In this document: positions 36,247-47,859 of the stretch, in pieces
Numbering within the stretch: the stretch's first letter is position 1
How the letters are laid out: each line of letters opens with the position of its first letter
Assembly: GCA_050084515.1 (NCBI GenBank)
Contig: CM114272.1
Span: forward strand, 29,512,001 to 29,576,000
DNA length: 64,000 nt
Reading direction: 5' to 3'
Source of the DNA: Blasia pusilla
Lineage: Eukaryota > Marchantiophyta > Marchantiopsida > Blasiales
Program-made: the position numbers and the translations under genes
Notes under the pieces: generated by a model
Told to the model about the DNA's origin: nothing
What the model saw: only the letters and a program-made list of their open reading frames with translations
Databases searched by the model: none

Positions 36247-37094
36247 TCTATATTACTACCTGATGCTCGTGCCCAGCACGGGTGAAAATTTTAAGATTAA
36301 GCATCTAAGCTTGGAACCCTAAAAATTGTAGGTCGCCCTTTTTGATCCTAATGGTCAAGAGGACAACTATCAAGCTCGGCGTTTCAAAATCATCATTCTA
36401 ACTGGTTAAGCCCATCCACTCTTTTCGCCACTTCTTCGGAAGGAGCTTACAGGGAAAGAGCGAAAATACGACCCTTCACACTTTGAAATAACGCCTATAA
36501 ATAATGACAAGTGTCAAATATCTACATGCCGAAAAGGACAGATGTTACCAAGAGGGGTGGCACCCCCTATAAGGGCACTCTCCGATAATAGTGTGGATTA
36601 TTTGCTCAGCAACAAAAAAATCTCTCTCCTTGACACATGTCTTTCTTGGCCCCTACTTATCATATCTCTCCTCTCTAAAAGCTTAGTTCCATATAATTAA
36701 GATGGAGAAGCGTGCAAGATGATCAACGGAGACCTAAGGATGGGTTCTTCTTTCATCCGTGTTGAGCATAGGAGCGAGCTAGTTTTCACTTATCATCATG
36801 CACACAAGCTAGTTCCGACCATGTTTGTGTCTGAATTATGTAGTATTTATTTCATTGTTAAATAAAATATTAAAAAAGGTAATAACATCTCATGGAGGAA
36901 TATAGTAAAGGAATGTAAAATTTTCCAAACTTCTTTCTTATGGAAATATTTTCTTCATGTGCGCCATGAGTAGAATCATTTTTTGCACTCATATTATGCC
37001 TAAAGAAGTTGAGCAAGTTCCATCCCTAATCTATACTACAATTATTGACGCTAGTGAAAATGAGAGGAATAAAATATTTTTAAAAATATCATTG
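36247..37094 (+). mobile_element. 5' end of a second Helitron, abutting the first
   Basis: TCTATATTACTACC starts directly after the CTAG of the upstream Helitron. It is a typical plant Helitron 5' end, followed by GCTCGTGCCCAGCACGGG, which shares the CGTGC/GCACGG words of the family hairpin. No coding sequence is recognised up to the retroelement at 37095, which seems to have inserted into this Helitron. Its 3' end was not found. Confidence 0.55.
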
Positions 37095-38755
37095 TGTTGT
37101 ACGCATACACATCACTACACAACATACATCGCTGTCACCGAACACACACACAAACACGCACGATCCCATGCTAACTCATGACATCCAAACAACGAGACAA
37201 GAAGTACCAAAATGTCTCCAATAAAATACATCCAATGTCTCTCACAACACCATAGGTCTCACATGTGTGCACTCTCACATGTGTCTCTCTCAATGTTAAA
37301 CCAAACCCACTCTCCTATTGAGAGGCTTGGGTTACACACACAAAGCAAGCACGACCATAGCTCCGCCGCCTCATGCCCAGAAGTTCAACAAAGAGAGAAT
37401 GAGCTCTCAAGCTCTCTTCTTGAGGTATACCCCTCTTGTCGTGCGCCTACTCTCCTTGAACGTTAATCTTGTTTGTTGCGGAAGCGTGTGTTCAGTAGGT
37501 CACGCTCTCAACGTTGATCTACATCCAAACACGCACTTTGGTTAGTCGAGTCTTGGATCAATCAACGGGATTACTTTCCGAGTTCTCATCTTGGACTCTC
37601 ATCAAGCTCAACCTTCCTAGTTTCGCGGTTTACAACACGGGAAAATCTCGAAAGACTTGGGACAGACTTTCTGGTCGGTTCAGGAACCTGAAACGGTGTT
37701 TCGCGCCTAGCGATTCTAGCTGTTCGATGGACATCCAATGAGTTCCTCACCAAGACTCGCACGAAGTGAATCTAGGGTTGGAATCCAAGTGTGGCGTACA
37801 AAGTCCACTCCCTTGGATCATGTTTGGGTTTCCAGTTCCAACGCCAAACTCCCGTTCCATCTCGTGCGCCCAAAGTGGGGATTCGTGTTCCGAGACATCT
37901 CGGAGAGACTCCTCCCTTACTAGTACTTCTTGGGATCTGTGGGGCCCCCTACATTTAGGGAAAGACACCCGGGCCTCTCCAATTGGCCCTCAACCCGATT
38001 GCTCTCTCAATCGTTTTTGGCCAATATGTCAGCCTGTACTTATGCATTTGCTGAGATCTTTGGTGCGTTGGAAGCGTGTCAAAGATCAGCTTTCCAATGC
38101 GGTCTTACTTGTCCCGAATGCATATTGGAGCTCAATGTTATGGTCCTAAACACAGTCAGATTCTCCCAAACGCTAGTCGTGTTCCAAACTGGTTCTCACC
38201 TCTTTGGCAACCAACCTTCCAAGACTCAACTCATCTCAAGTCTTGGCTCGGGTTTGTTCTAGGTTTCCTAGTCGCGACCACTAACGCATGAAACGCACAA
38301 CTCTGTTCCGCGTTTCGTCTCTTAGACTTTTCCAAGAGACTTTTCCTAACGCCTCTCCAAAGCGCAAACCTCGCAGCGTGAGTTCACTTGAGTTCTGATG
38401 TTTCGCTTGGCGCCTATTTGGTGTTGTTTGGTTATGAGGGTCGCGACACCTCCCCTCTCCCAAGCTCTCTCCATGGTAACCTATGCTCCCAAGTCACCTC
38501 CTTGGCGCTTGACCTGATGTAGGAGGTCAAGGGTCACTTACCAAAAATAGAAAGTGGATCAAATACTCAAAATGGTACTTGTCTAAAATAGTAAGTTTCT
38601 CAATATGGCTCCAAATGAGCCGAAACGAAGGCGAAACCTACTCTCTCAGGTTTCCCGAGGCCTCAGAAGGTCATCCTTGACCTAGTATGCATGTTCTCCA
38701 CTATTCACAAAGGCGCTCTACTAGATCTCACCGATCTATCCTAAAAGACGTGACA
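37095..38755 (-). repeat. 3' LTR of the retroelement, interrupted by a nested solo LTR
   Basis: Minus orientation, TGTCACGTC ... ending in a worn TACAACA at 37095. Without the insert and duplicated target it is about 644 bp, matching the intact LTR at 14966-15608. Confidence 0.85.
37437..38448. mobile_element. Nested solo LTR of a second retroelement family (1012 bp)
   Basis: The block starts TGTCGTGCGCC and ends GGTCGCGACA (TG...CA) and interrupts the host LTR between CCCCTC and CCCTCTCCC. Five bases on each side (CCTCT and CCTCC) look like a slightly worn target duplication. It is GC-richer than its surroundings and has no coding domain. No other copy is seen in the window. Confidence 0.75.
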
Positions 38756-38757
38756 AC

Positions 38758-38899
38758 TGTCGTGCGATATATACATCACTACACAACTTACATCGTTATC
38801 ACCGAACACACACACAAACACGCACGATTCCATGCTAACTCATGGCATCCAAACAACGAGACAAGAAGTACCAAAATATCTCCAATCGCCCCCCTAGTT
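38758..38899 (-). repeat. Polypurine tract and extra LTR end before the 3' LTR
   Basis: On the minus strand, AACTAGGGGGGCG (about 38899-38887) is followed by about 130 bases equal to the LTR's terminal segment (ending CACGACA), then GT, then the 3' LTR. The same arrangement occurs at 15611-15760. The 5' LTR of this element lacks this segment. Confidence 0.7.
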
Positions 38900-39069
38900 G
38901 GTGGTTAGGTCCCTCTAACTCTAAAGAGCCATCTATCCCTACCTACCATGACATATATCTCTCGGACGCTAAGAGCAGGAAGGCCGGGTGCTCATATGGC
39001 CCCATCGTTAGTTGCCTTCTTATCATCCATGTCACAGACACAAGTCAGAATATAGAACTACCTACTCTA

Positions 39070-40410
39070 TGTACATCTGGGACATATCCATCATCCTTGA
39101 GGAACCTCGGTGAGAGGTGGCGTCAAACATGACATATGCCATCCTCTCGAACATCCATCACAAACTAGCATAGTGGCTGCACCATGGGTGGAACCACACA
39201 ACATACACTGCAAGCATTTAGGAACTATTGCTAAGTTTGGATCAACTGTACCGTCAATGTTCGGAAGATGACATGGCACATAGTTACGCATATGGTCCTT
39301 CCAAACCATACCATCGCCTCCCTCCAATAAGAGAACACTGGATGGCAAAACCTCACGCACTCTCAAGATGGTGCGCCTTGCAATCACATCCAACGTCGTG
39401 GGTGCCGTCTGCTGCAAGTAGACATAGTCTCTCTGATGAAACCTATGGATAGTAGGTCGATAATCACCTCCCCAAATAGTCACATACCTCAACGTATCCC
39501 GATGTTGCGCAATCACCAAGTTCTCAAACGTCATGGGCATCACTCTCTGAGACAACTCAGCCCTCTGACAATATGTTCGCATCTATACATCAAGGTCATC
39601 AAGGTTCAATGCCTCACCTACATCTCAATGAATGGCCGCAGATAAATCTCCCTCTCAGCCATAAAGCAACAAGTACAGTGAGAAAGACTCTAAGGATGCT
39701 TGCTTGCTGAATCTGTATCGCATCGCCAACCACGGAAACCGAAGGTCCCAATCTCCTAGGTGACCTCTTTGCAAGCCATACTTGCGTAGTTCTCTCTACA
39801 CAACTCGCTCCGCTAGTCCATCTCCCTCAGGATGATCTTGCAAAGTAGTGCGGTGGTCGATCAGTGCCTTATCACACAAGGCCTAAAACTCCCTGCGGAA
39901 CTCTGTACCCTAGTCTGTCAACACCTCAGCTAGTGCACCGTACTGACTCAACACTTGATCTAAGAAGGCATACACTACTCCCTCACTTCCTTTGCCAGGC
40001 AATGCAACCAACTCTATCCACTTTGAGAAGTGCTCGACCTTCACCAACACATAACGACTATGGCGCTTTGTCAAAGGCAAAGGTCCTGCAAAATCCAAAC
40101 TCCATCTATAGCCTAAACCCATGATCGGAAGTGGATGCAACTGTGGAGTCGGAGCATTGAACATTGCTCGGACTCGATCACACACCATGCATCTGACAAC
40201 AAATTTCTGAACGTCAGTCTACATGCCTCGCCACCAATACTCAATCTGGAGCAAGCTGTACGTCCACTTCACTCCAAAATGACCCAACTCCTCGTGCGTA
40301 TGACGTACCAAACGTGCTCTCTGCAAAGGATGAGGCACTACATGCACTCTATCATCCTCCCACACTCGCAACACATGTGTGCCCTCCTATCGGAACCGTC
40401 TGGCTAGCTA
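39070..40410 (-). pseudogene. Integrase with C-terminal PHD finger
   Basis: Minus-strand order: zinc-binding HHCC region (HTHEELGHFGVKW...CMVCDR, about 40310-40180), core start RWSLDFAGPLP (about 40120), YAFLDQVLSQYGALAEVLTD (about 39960), LAERVV, LRKYGLQRGHLGDWDL (about 39770), a GPY/F-like stretch GDYVYLQQTAPT and ILRVREVLPS (about 39440-39340), then a linker and the zinc finger CMLC...CDGC...GWHMSC...W.CPRC (about 39210-39070). The Cys/His spacing is exactly C4HC3, that of PHD fingers, which commonly read histone H3 tails. A stop lies between PQG and W.CPRC in this copy. Chromoviruses carry a chromodomain in this position to steer integration; a targeting role for the PHD finger is inferred by analogy. 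Confidence 0.87.
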
Positions 40411-40689
40411 TAGGATCCGATCCCGCTCTCTAGCATCCACTATGCTCGCGACGCTGCCAATACGTAGGTATTCCAAGACCACTCCATCGTCGTGAATATC
40501 TCGGCGACTTGTTGTCTCCTCACCGGCCTCTCGATCTAAGGACTCTCCATCAGACCTGGCCATCGAAGTCTCAACAATCTGGCTCTCCATAGCCAACAAG
40601 CCCAAATAGGCTGACTGATGCCATCTTGGCACCAACTCCTCATCACTCTCACCATGCCAATGAGCTCCAATCGCATCTCGCTGACTCGG

Positions 40690-41876
40690 CATGGGTTGCG
40701 ACTCAAACCATCTGCATCTTGGTTGAGCGTCCAAGGTCTATGCACCACATGGAAGTCATACTCTTGCAACAAAAGAGCCCACCTCGCAAGCTTCCCTCTA
40801 AGCTTGTCGGACTTCATCAACCACTTAAGTGGCTGATGATCAGTAATGATGGTAAAGGGATTGCCAAATAGATAACATCTAAAATGTGCGATAGCCCACA
40901 CTGCAGCCAAGCATTCACCCTCATACGAACTATACTTCACCTCTGCAGTGTTGCTCGAGCGACTAGCGTAAGCCACCACGAACTCTCTACCATCATCGTC
41001 ATGCTGGGTGAGCACGGCTCCAAGCCCCAACACGCTCCAATCGGTATGTTACTGGAAAGGATGCCCCCTGATCGGTCTCCTCAATATGGGCGTGGACGTC
41101 AATCTGTCCTTGAGCATCTGGAATGCTCTCTCTTGCTCATCCCCCCAGTGCCACTCCTGATCCACCTTGGTCCTCAAGGTTAGCGGCTTTGCAATTGAAC
41201 TGAAATCCTTGACGTACCGTCAATAGAAGTTTGCCAAACCCATGAATGCACGAACTCGACTCACATCTGTAGGGCGTGGAATGCGTGAAATAGCCTCTAC
41301 CTTCGTCTGTTGCACAACAAGGCCCCTAGGGTATATCTTATGACCCAAGTACTCAATCTGGTCGTAGAAGAACTTGCACTTGCCTAGATGTAGCTTCAAC
41401 CCATGTAATTGCAATCGTCAAAATACCTCCTCTAGATGTCGCTCATGCTCCTCAACCGTGGCGCTAAAGACTACGATGTCATCAATATAACACCTAGCAA
41501 AATCCAGACCTTCCAAGATCCTATCCATGACCCTCTCAAACTCAGTCGGGGCGTTCTTTAACCCGAATGGTAAGAACGGCCATTGGTACAAACAATCCTT
41601 CCCGTGAGGATCAATGCCCCAAAATTTTGTCTTCTGCCTGTCCTCCAATCTGATAGGCAGTTGATGGTATCCAGCTCGCAAATCCAATGAACTAAAGACC
41701 TTTGCATGCCTAATCGCATCAAAGATCTCCTCAGGGGTGGGCATGGCATACCTAACGGACTTCATCCGTCGGTTCATCATTGATAGGTCGGTAATCTCCA
41801 CACATTCACCTATCCGTCCACTTGCCATGCACATCCTTCTTGGCGGGCATGATAGTGGCAGATGCATACTATGCAT
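40690..41876 (-). pseudogene. Ty3/gypsy reverse transcriptase and RNase H
   Basis: Minus strand: MPTPEEIFDAIRHAKVFSSLD, LRAGYHQLPIR, GIDPHGKDC, FLPFGLKNAPTEFERVMD, CYIDDIVVF (polymerase YIDD), LKLHLGKCKFFYDQIEYLGH and RAFMGLANFY (41876-41220), then RNase H LGLGAVLTQHDDDG, YSSYEGECLAAVWAIAHF, ITDHQPLKWLM and HRPWTLNQDADGLSR (41033-40690). The RNase H part is open for well over 100 codons, so decay is moderate. Order and motifs place it in Ty3/gypsy. Confidence 0.9.
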
Positions 41877-42104
41877 GCAACATCTCCACTTGTCCTACTC
41901 CAACCAAGTCCTAGCTCCTACTCTGAATGAGAGCCCTCTCCATGTTACTGTACCTGTAGGGTTGTCAGAAGATCGGCGTGTCACTCGACAACTCAATGCG
42001 GATCCTGGACCTTTAGCGTAACCAAATCACGCATACTAAATGCAAAACAACTCCTATAACTCCTAAGGAACTCGTGTATCCAGCGCCGCTCTCCTCTTGT
42101 CAAC

Positions 42105-43500
42105 TTAGGGCCCATATCTGGCTCCCAAGTCTCCATCATGACTACAGTAGAACTCTTCGGCGCAGGTGTCAATGGTTGCTATGGTGCAACCCTGTCTCGG
42201 ACAATAGAACTCTGATCTCCACTTGCAATACCCGAAACCACACTCAATGTTGTGGCTGTTATCTCTTGGCGTACCTGCAAAATATCCCAAGAAGTCCAAG
42301 GGTGTCTCTCCCAATCACCCCTGGTGTGTTGATCTCCTTGGATCTCGCCCCTAGCCGCTGCCTTAACCATCTCGGTAGGCATGGGGCTCACCAACACAAC
42401 AGTTATGATATATCGCATCCTCAAATGACGCTCCTCAGCTACTCCTAAGCTGAAAATCCATATCAAGCAGTTCAGGTCAATTTCCTGACCCAAGACATGA
42501 CGTCGTGATGCTTCTGATAGTGACGGTACTGCATCACTCCTTTGGGGAATCCCATCGTTCGCTCTTGCTCATTGGCGTTGGGCTCCACCAACCTTTGTAC
42601 TTGGTCATCCCAAACCAAGCCAGGCCCAGCCTCCTTGAATGCATAGGAAGCGGAAAACTCACCAATGTGGGAAAGGCAACCCGTGGCTTGCCAATCCTGT
42701 TGACCACAATCAATGGTCGTCGATCATCTAGCCTCACTGCCTGTGATCGACGACCCGGATCCAATATAGAATCCACCAACAAATCGGAGGGGTGCTCCAC
42801 TCGCGCATATGCCCTCTGTAACACCTCGTGTGGTACCAAGTTGGTCCACCAAAGACGCGGGCGATGTGCTCGTGAACCCACACTCCCCGCATCTAACAAC
42901 ACTGCTGAGCCGATCCATGCGCGCACCTGATGTGCACTCGTCATCACGTGGGACCTCGAATCGCCCAAAATTGGCACATTCTCCAAAATGTATGTTGGAG
43001 AACGAGACTGATGCTCTTCTAAATGTCACAAGATCCGCATCATCTCCCAAAACAACCTGGACCGAGTGTCAGCTAACCCGCTATCTCGCCCAACACTCGA
43101 TTGGCCCTGACACGGCCAACTAGCAATGACCTAAGTCTTGCGCCCCCAACAATGAAATGTCCCTTGGTAGGGAATCTGGTAACCCTGAATGGCGGACATA
43201 GACAACAAGTCACGAAAACGGAGGCGTAACAACACCACATGGTGAAGTGAAGCGTGCCTCCCAACATCATCAATCTCCACATATAGGTACTGCTGCACGC
43301 GCACTCCACCGTGCAAAACAGCAGCTAACCCAGTGCTGATCCCTCCAAAGAGATCCAACACCCAAATTCCCTTCTTTGGGATGCACCACACAATCAGGGT
43401 GGTATCCAAAGGGGTCATATTAGCACTCCTGCCTACTTGGGGTTCCTTTGACCCATCATACTTTGCTGCAAACGTCTCGCTCCACGCGGTTTGCATATGC
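42105..43500 (-). pseudogene. Retroelement-encoded C5-cytosine DNA methyltransferase, second copy
   Basis: Minus strand: VLDLFGGISTGLAAVLHGG (motif I, about 43385), YLYVEIDDVGRHASLHH (motif II region), a small deletion just before motif IV, then IASWPCQGQSS with the catalytic Pro-Cys-Gln intact (about 43118-43110), LFWEMMRIL, YILENVPILGDSRS (motif VI, about 42990), VRAWIGSAVLLDA, SRAHRPRLWWTN (motif VIII), a frameshift near ERWDSP (motif IX region), and ...GQEIDLNCLIWIF (motif X, about 42485). It has the same motif order and the same place between protease and RT as at 24951-26558. Disruptive changes are mostly different in the two copies, so they decayed independently from a coding ancestor. 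Confidence 0.87.
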
Positions 43501-43749
43501 TTAGTGGCTAAGTGTCAAAGCTCCTCAGTCGAGCCCCAAAGCGGCACCTCTCCTCCACAGACTGATGGGGCTACCATGACACCCCCTCTGCATAGAAATG
43601 TCAGGAACGGGAGTATCCTCTGCATGGACATCTCCCTCAATCAAATCACTAGGCCAAGTGATAGCACTGCTAAATGCTGCTAAGGTCGCCATCTCTACTG
43701 GCCGTCGCTTGATCATTGCACTTATGAATCGAACGGGTAATGAGCTAAG

Positions 43750-44500
43750 GCGCCCATCACCTGACTGCCATCCTGGTATGTAGGATGCTCACTCCTTGCA
43801 ATAATCCAGGGAAAACCCCATAAGGTATAACACTCCTCCACCAACCAAGACGTTGTAGGACTCTGCATCAGTCACTATTGCCTTGTCTCGCACCACGGAC
43901 TCATCTGTATGATGTCCCAGATGAATCCTCACCAGGACCTCCTGTCGGGTGATATGCTATGTGGTACTCGCTCCACCCAAGGATATCTGTATCCGGAATG
44001 GACAACACTTCTCTTTAGCTCTCGTCAAGCCCAATCCTCTGAATGACGCTTTCCCCAACATCAGGGGTTGTGCTCCTCAATCCAATAAGACGCACTGCGG
44101 ACTAAAAGCTCTACCTCCGGGACTCACCAATTGGAAGACCTCTCCCCGATTATCTAGCAATACAACATCAGGAGAAACCATGGCACGCTCTATCGTGGGT
44201 CTAGCGGGCATCTGTGCCATCCTAATAGCCGAAGCCTGCCATGAATATGACGTGGACGGCCCGAACATCCACTCCAAGGGCAGGTCCATCACCTCCTCTA
44301 CAATCACCTCTGAACATGATGCAGGAACTCCAACTCCACGCTCATATAGCGTACTGGCCTGCCAAAAAACCTTGGCGGGCATACCTCCAAACTTCATAAC
44401 ATTGAAAGCAGAAAATAAAGGAGCGCGATACACAACGGTGGCCACCCCCAACAACGTGCTCAACACATGCCCCTCTTGAGCATCAGCAATAGGAGTCGCC
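43750..44500 (-). pseudogene. Retroelement aspartic-protease-like region
   Basis: Minus strand, 44466-44077 open: a stretch ending ...FSPQCVLLD, immediately followed by a stop codon where the family would have the Ser of the Asp-Ser/Thr-Gly motif, then GAQPLMLGKA. After it comes the linker GLGLTRA...CPFRIQISLGGAST and TDESVVRDKAIVTD shared with 24951-25200. The protease assignment rests on this motif and on position between zinc knuckles and RT. Confidence 0.65.
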
Positions 44501-44794
44501 GACTCGCTTCTCCCATCGCCATCCGTGCCTCCATACCAACAACATCACCAACTCTCGAGGAACTGTGATCAAGACGCATCGATGGGGTCCTCATCGCCTC
44601 GGACAACGTGAAAGACTAAGGAAGCCTAGTCCGTTTCCTGGCTTCCCCTCACTGTGGATCCAACTCTGCGGCAGCTCCATGCGTCACAACTGCGGGGGCC
44701 TCCATCTGGGCAACCCTGCACATCTAACCAGGATCATCCATATCTCTGGCTGCTCCATATGATGTCGATGCCACGGATCCGGCATCGGGTAATC

Positions 44795-46164
44795 TCAATG
44801 CCATAGCGGCAATCTACTCTTGTAGCTGATCGATCTGAGCAGCCATCCTAGCCTCATGCCCGGCATCTTGCTCGACACGCCTAGGTGGTGGGACTCTACC
44901 TCCTCCACGGGCACCTCCACCACCTTGTCAGGAAGCTCCTCCTCCCCCAACGAGACCACTTGGTGCACGATCTCTAGTCCCCCCGGACCGGCTACTCGCT
45001 CTGGTGCTCTCTTAGGCCCTCGGTCCGGACGTAACTCAGGATGTAAATTGAAATACCTGGCGCATGTATGACCATACCTCTGACAATAGTCACACTGATA
45101 ACCTCCTGGTGCAGCACCATTTCCTCCTCCATGTTGAGGCACACGTTCATGACCCTGACGAGTACAATCACGCTGATAATGGGCTCCAACACATGACCAA
45201 CAAGTAATCATAGGTGGCTGATGTTGAGCCGCATATGAAGGCATAGGTCTCTGTGGCACGGCCTCCCGATATCCTCCTTGAGCTCGTGGTGCCACAGTCA
45301 ACCTATCTCGGAGTCCACGTTGCTGCACGGGTGGTGCAGACAATCGTGACTGCTCTCACCCAAAACCCATAGTGGCTACGCTCTCCTCCGCCATGTTGCG
45401 CTCAATGTTCTCAGCGGTCCTAAAAACATCTTTCAACGTAGGGGAGGTGTTCATAAGAAGCACCCCCTCCCGCACCTGTGTCCGCAGGGTCCGATCCATC
45501 ATCGCGTATCATGAATGGATAGCATGAGCCTCTATCATCCCCTGAGTGACATTCATCAACCGGCGCAAGCAAGTGTAAGCCTCACACAAACTCTCACCCG
45601 GTTGCCTCTGGAAGTCGTGGATGCTCCGCAACTTCTCCATCCGTACCCCTTGGTAGCTCGCCCTCAACTCAGCAAAGAACTCAACCACGGGGTTGAACCT
45701 GGGATTAGATGGTGCAACTGCTCTAGTGCGAGTGACCCCTCCTAAAACATCACTAGTGGAAGAGGAAGTAGCCTCTCCTGACGACTCCTCCTCATTTGGG
45801 AACGGCTCCATCCATGACACATGGTGTGGGTCATAGTAGAGTCGCCATGCCTCAATCTCCTGGGCATATCTGTGGGAGAACTCATGGTAATCCTCCATGG
45901 GCGCCCCCTCTAAATGTTATAACATACCGTTCCATGATATAAACGGGTTGAACTCTCTAGAATTCCTAGCCCGCTGTGAGTCACACCAACTCTAAACTCC
46001 GCAATGAAGTTGTGTAGTTCTATAGTGCCTACAACACCCGAAAACCTATGCGGTCCTCTTCCTCGGTCGTCCATCTCGTACGCCCAACTGGTAGGACCAC
46101 TCAATGTGTACAGTGGATCACTAACACACTCCTCTATACGCTCCTCTTTTTCTGAAGATGACAC
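44795..46164 (-). pseudogene. Gag with zinc knuckles
   Basis: Three successive minus-strand frames: 46164-45910 (N-terminal, acidic start), 45898-45509 with the retrotransposon gag signature FFAELRASYQGVRMEKLR..FQRQPGESLCEAYTCLRRLM, and 45343-44795, basic and Gln/Arg/Pro-rich with two Cys/His clusters, CWSCVGAHYQRDC and CDYCQRYGHTCARYF. The first is near CCHC spacing; the second is worn. Gag would form particles and bind RNA. Frame breaks separate the pieces. Confidence 0.8.
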
Positions 46165-47859
46165 AAAAGGAGATATAGGTGGTCTCTCACATAGAGACCC
46201 TCAAAACCCTGCACCTCTCCGGATAAACCCTCCTGATCTACTCTCATGTCCACTACCTTGCCTCTCAAAATCCCGAAAGGATGCCGTGATGGCCCTCGTG
46301 CCCCTCTCACACGATCACTCTCAATCTCGTGAGTAATCCCTCAATCACTCAAACTAAACATGCGGCACTCAATCTACACTCTCTCATTAAGACGTATGTT
46401 GTACGGCAACAAGCAGCGTGGTGCAGAAAATCAACCGATCTATCGTCTCATCGGCAAACCATCCTCAACTCTCAACATCCCACACAGGTCTATGTCCCCT
46501 AAACCCATACATCATCGATGCTCCTAGCATCAGCACAAAACCCAATATCCCAAATAACTTTCCAATATTTGGAAATCCCTCACACGTGCAGGGTAAGAGA
46601 CTAGAATGGGTAACCTGACAGTAATGTCAATGTCGCTCCTTGGCAACTACAAATCTCGACCCCAACTCGGTCATGAAGACATCTCCTCCAATCAGCAAGT
46701 CGTATTCCTCTCGTACTGACGTTGCTCAAACCTCCTCGATGTGTAGCGCAAGTCTAGCGGTCCGGTGCGGAACGGAACGGCTACAAACGGCACGGCACTC
46801 GGCGGCATACCCTCCTCAATCACCAATTCACACGCTCTGCACCTTATTGAAGGAGCGGCTCCGCGACCAAGATAGTGCGGTGTGGCCACAAGTGGCACGG
46901 CATGGAAATTGGCGGCGCGTTGCGGCTACGGGCGTCACGGCACGTCGTCGTCGAGCGTCTACCAATCCCAACATAGCAACATGAAATGAAAACTCAAACA
47001 CCATAACCCGAGGTCACCTGTCATCATTGGTTGATGACAAAACTACGATGACAATGGCAGCCAAAGCAAAGTATGTGGTGGCGGTGCAAGTTAGAGAATC
47101 AACGGTGGTCGTGGAAGACCCTCCACTCCGTAATGGCGGCAATGGCAACCAAAGGGTGGGACAACGGCCGAACGCGGCTATGAGCAACGCTAGGCGACGG
47201 CAGCGGCCGACGGTGGACCGTGGACCATAGACGGTGATGACGGACTATAGACGGTGACGGTTGACCTTCAATGGTGACGGTGATGGTTGACCTTTGACGA
47301 CGGCGGCCGGTTTAGGGTTTGAACAATTCAACCCTAAAAATTGCCTAGCAATGGCAATTTTGCAAGATTGACCATAACTTTTTGTTCGCAACTCCAAATT
47401 GTGCACCGTTTGTTGCACAACGTGCACAGCTTCACGATCTACGACAAAATCAAAAAGTATTTGGAATCAGAAATTCCAGTAAAGATTTACGGGGACTGTT
47501 GTAAAGCCCAATCTGTCTTTCCCCTACACAAAATTTGGCAACGCTTTCGCGCTGATTTCTCCCAACGAAAATGTAAAACCTCTGAAAATACAAATCAGAA
47601 AGCTACATGGTGCTCTCGAAAGCATTGGCATGGGGCAACCCGGCCCCATACTCAATCCCTATCAAAATTGGGCAGCGCTTCCACGCGCCACTCTTCCACA
47701 CGAAAAATCGGCAAAAGAAACATCACAAGTAAGCGGCTCTTGCTCGGTGATCACTCCCATGAACCGCTGAACATGGAATACGATCCCCAACCTGCAAAAC
47801 GAGCGAGTAACCAGCGAGCTTCCCCGTGAAGTTCTCTCACTCACTTATTCTCTCTTTGT
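46165..47859 (-). other. Long 5' leader of the retroelement
   Basis: About 1.7 kb lie between the 5' LTR and gag. The segment 46.9-47.3 kb is rich in GGC/CGG and GGTGACGG-type short repeats; open frames there on both strands have no recognisable domain. No primer-binding site with a plant initiator-tRNA motif was found next to the LTR. Confidence 0.5.
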
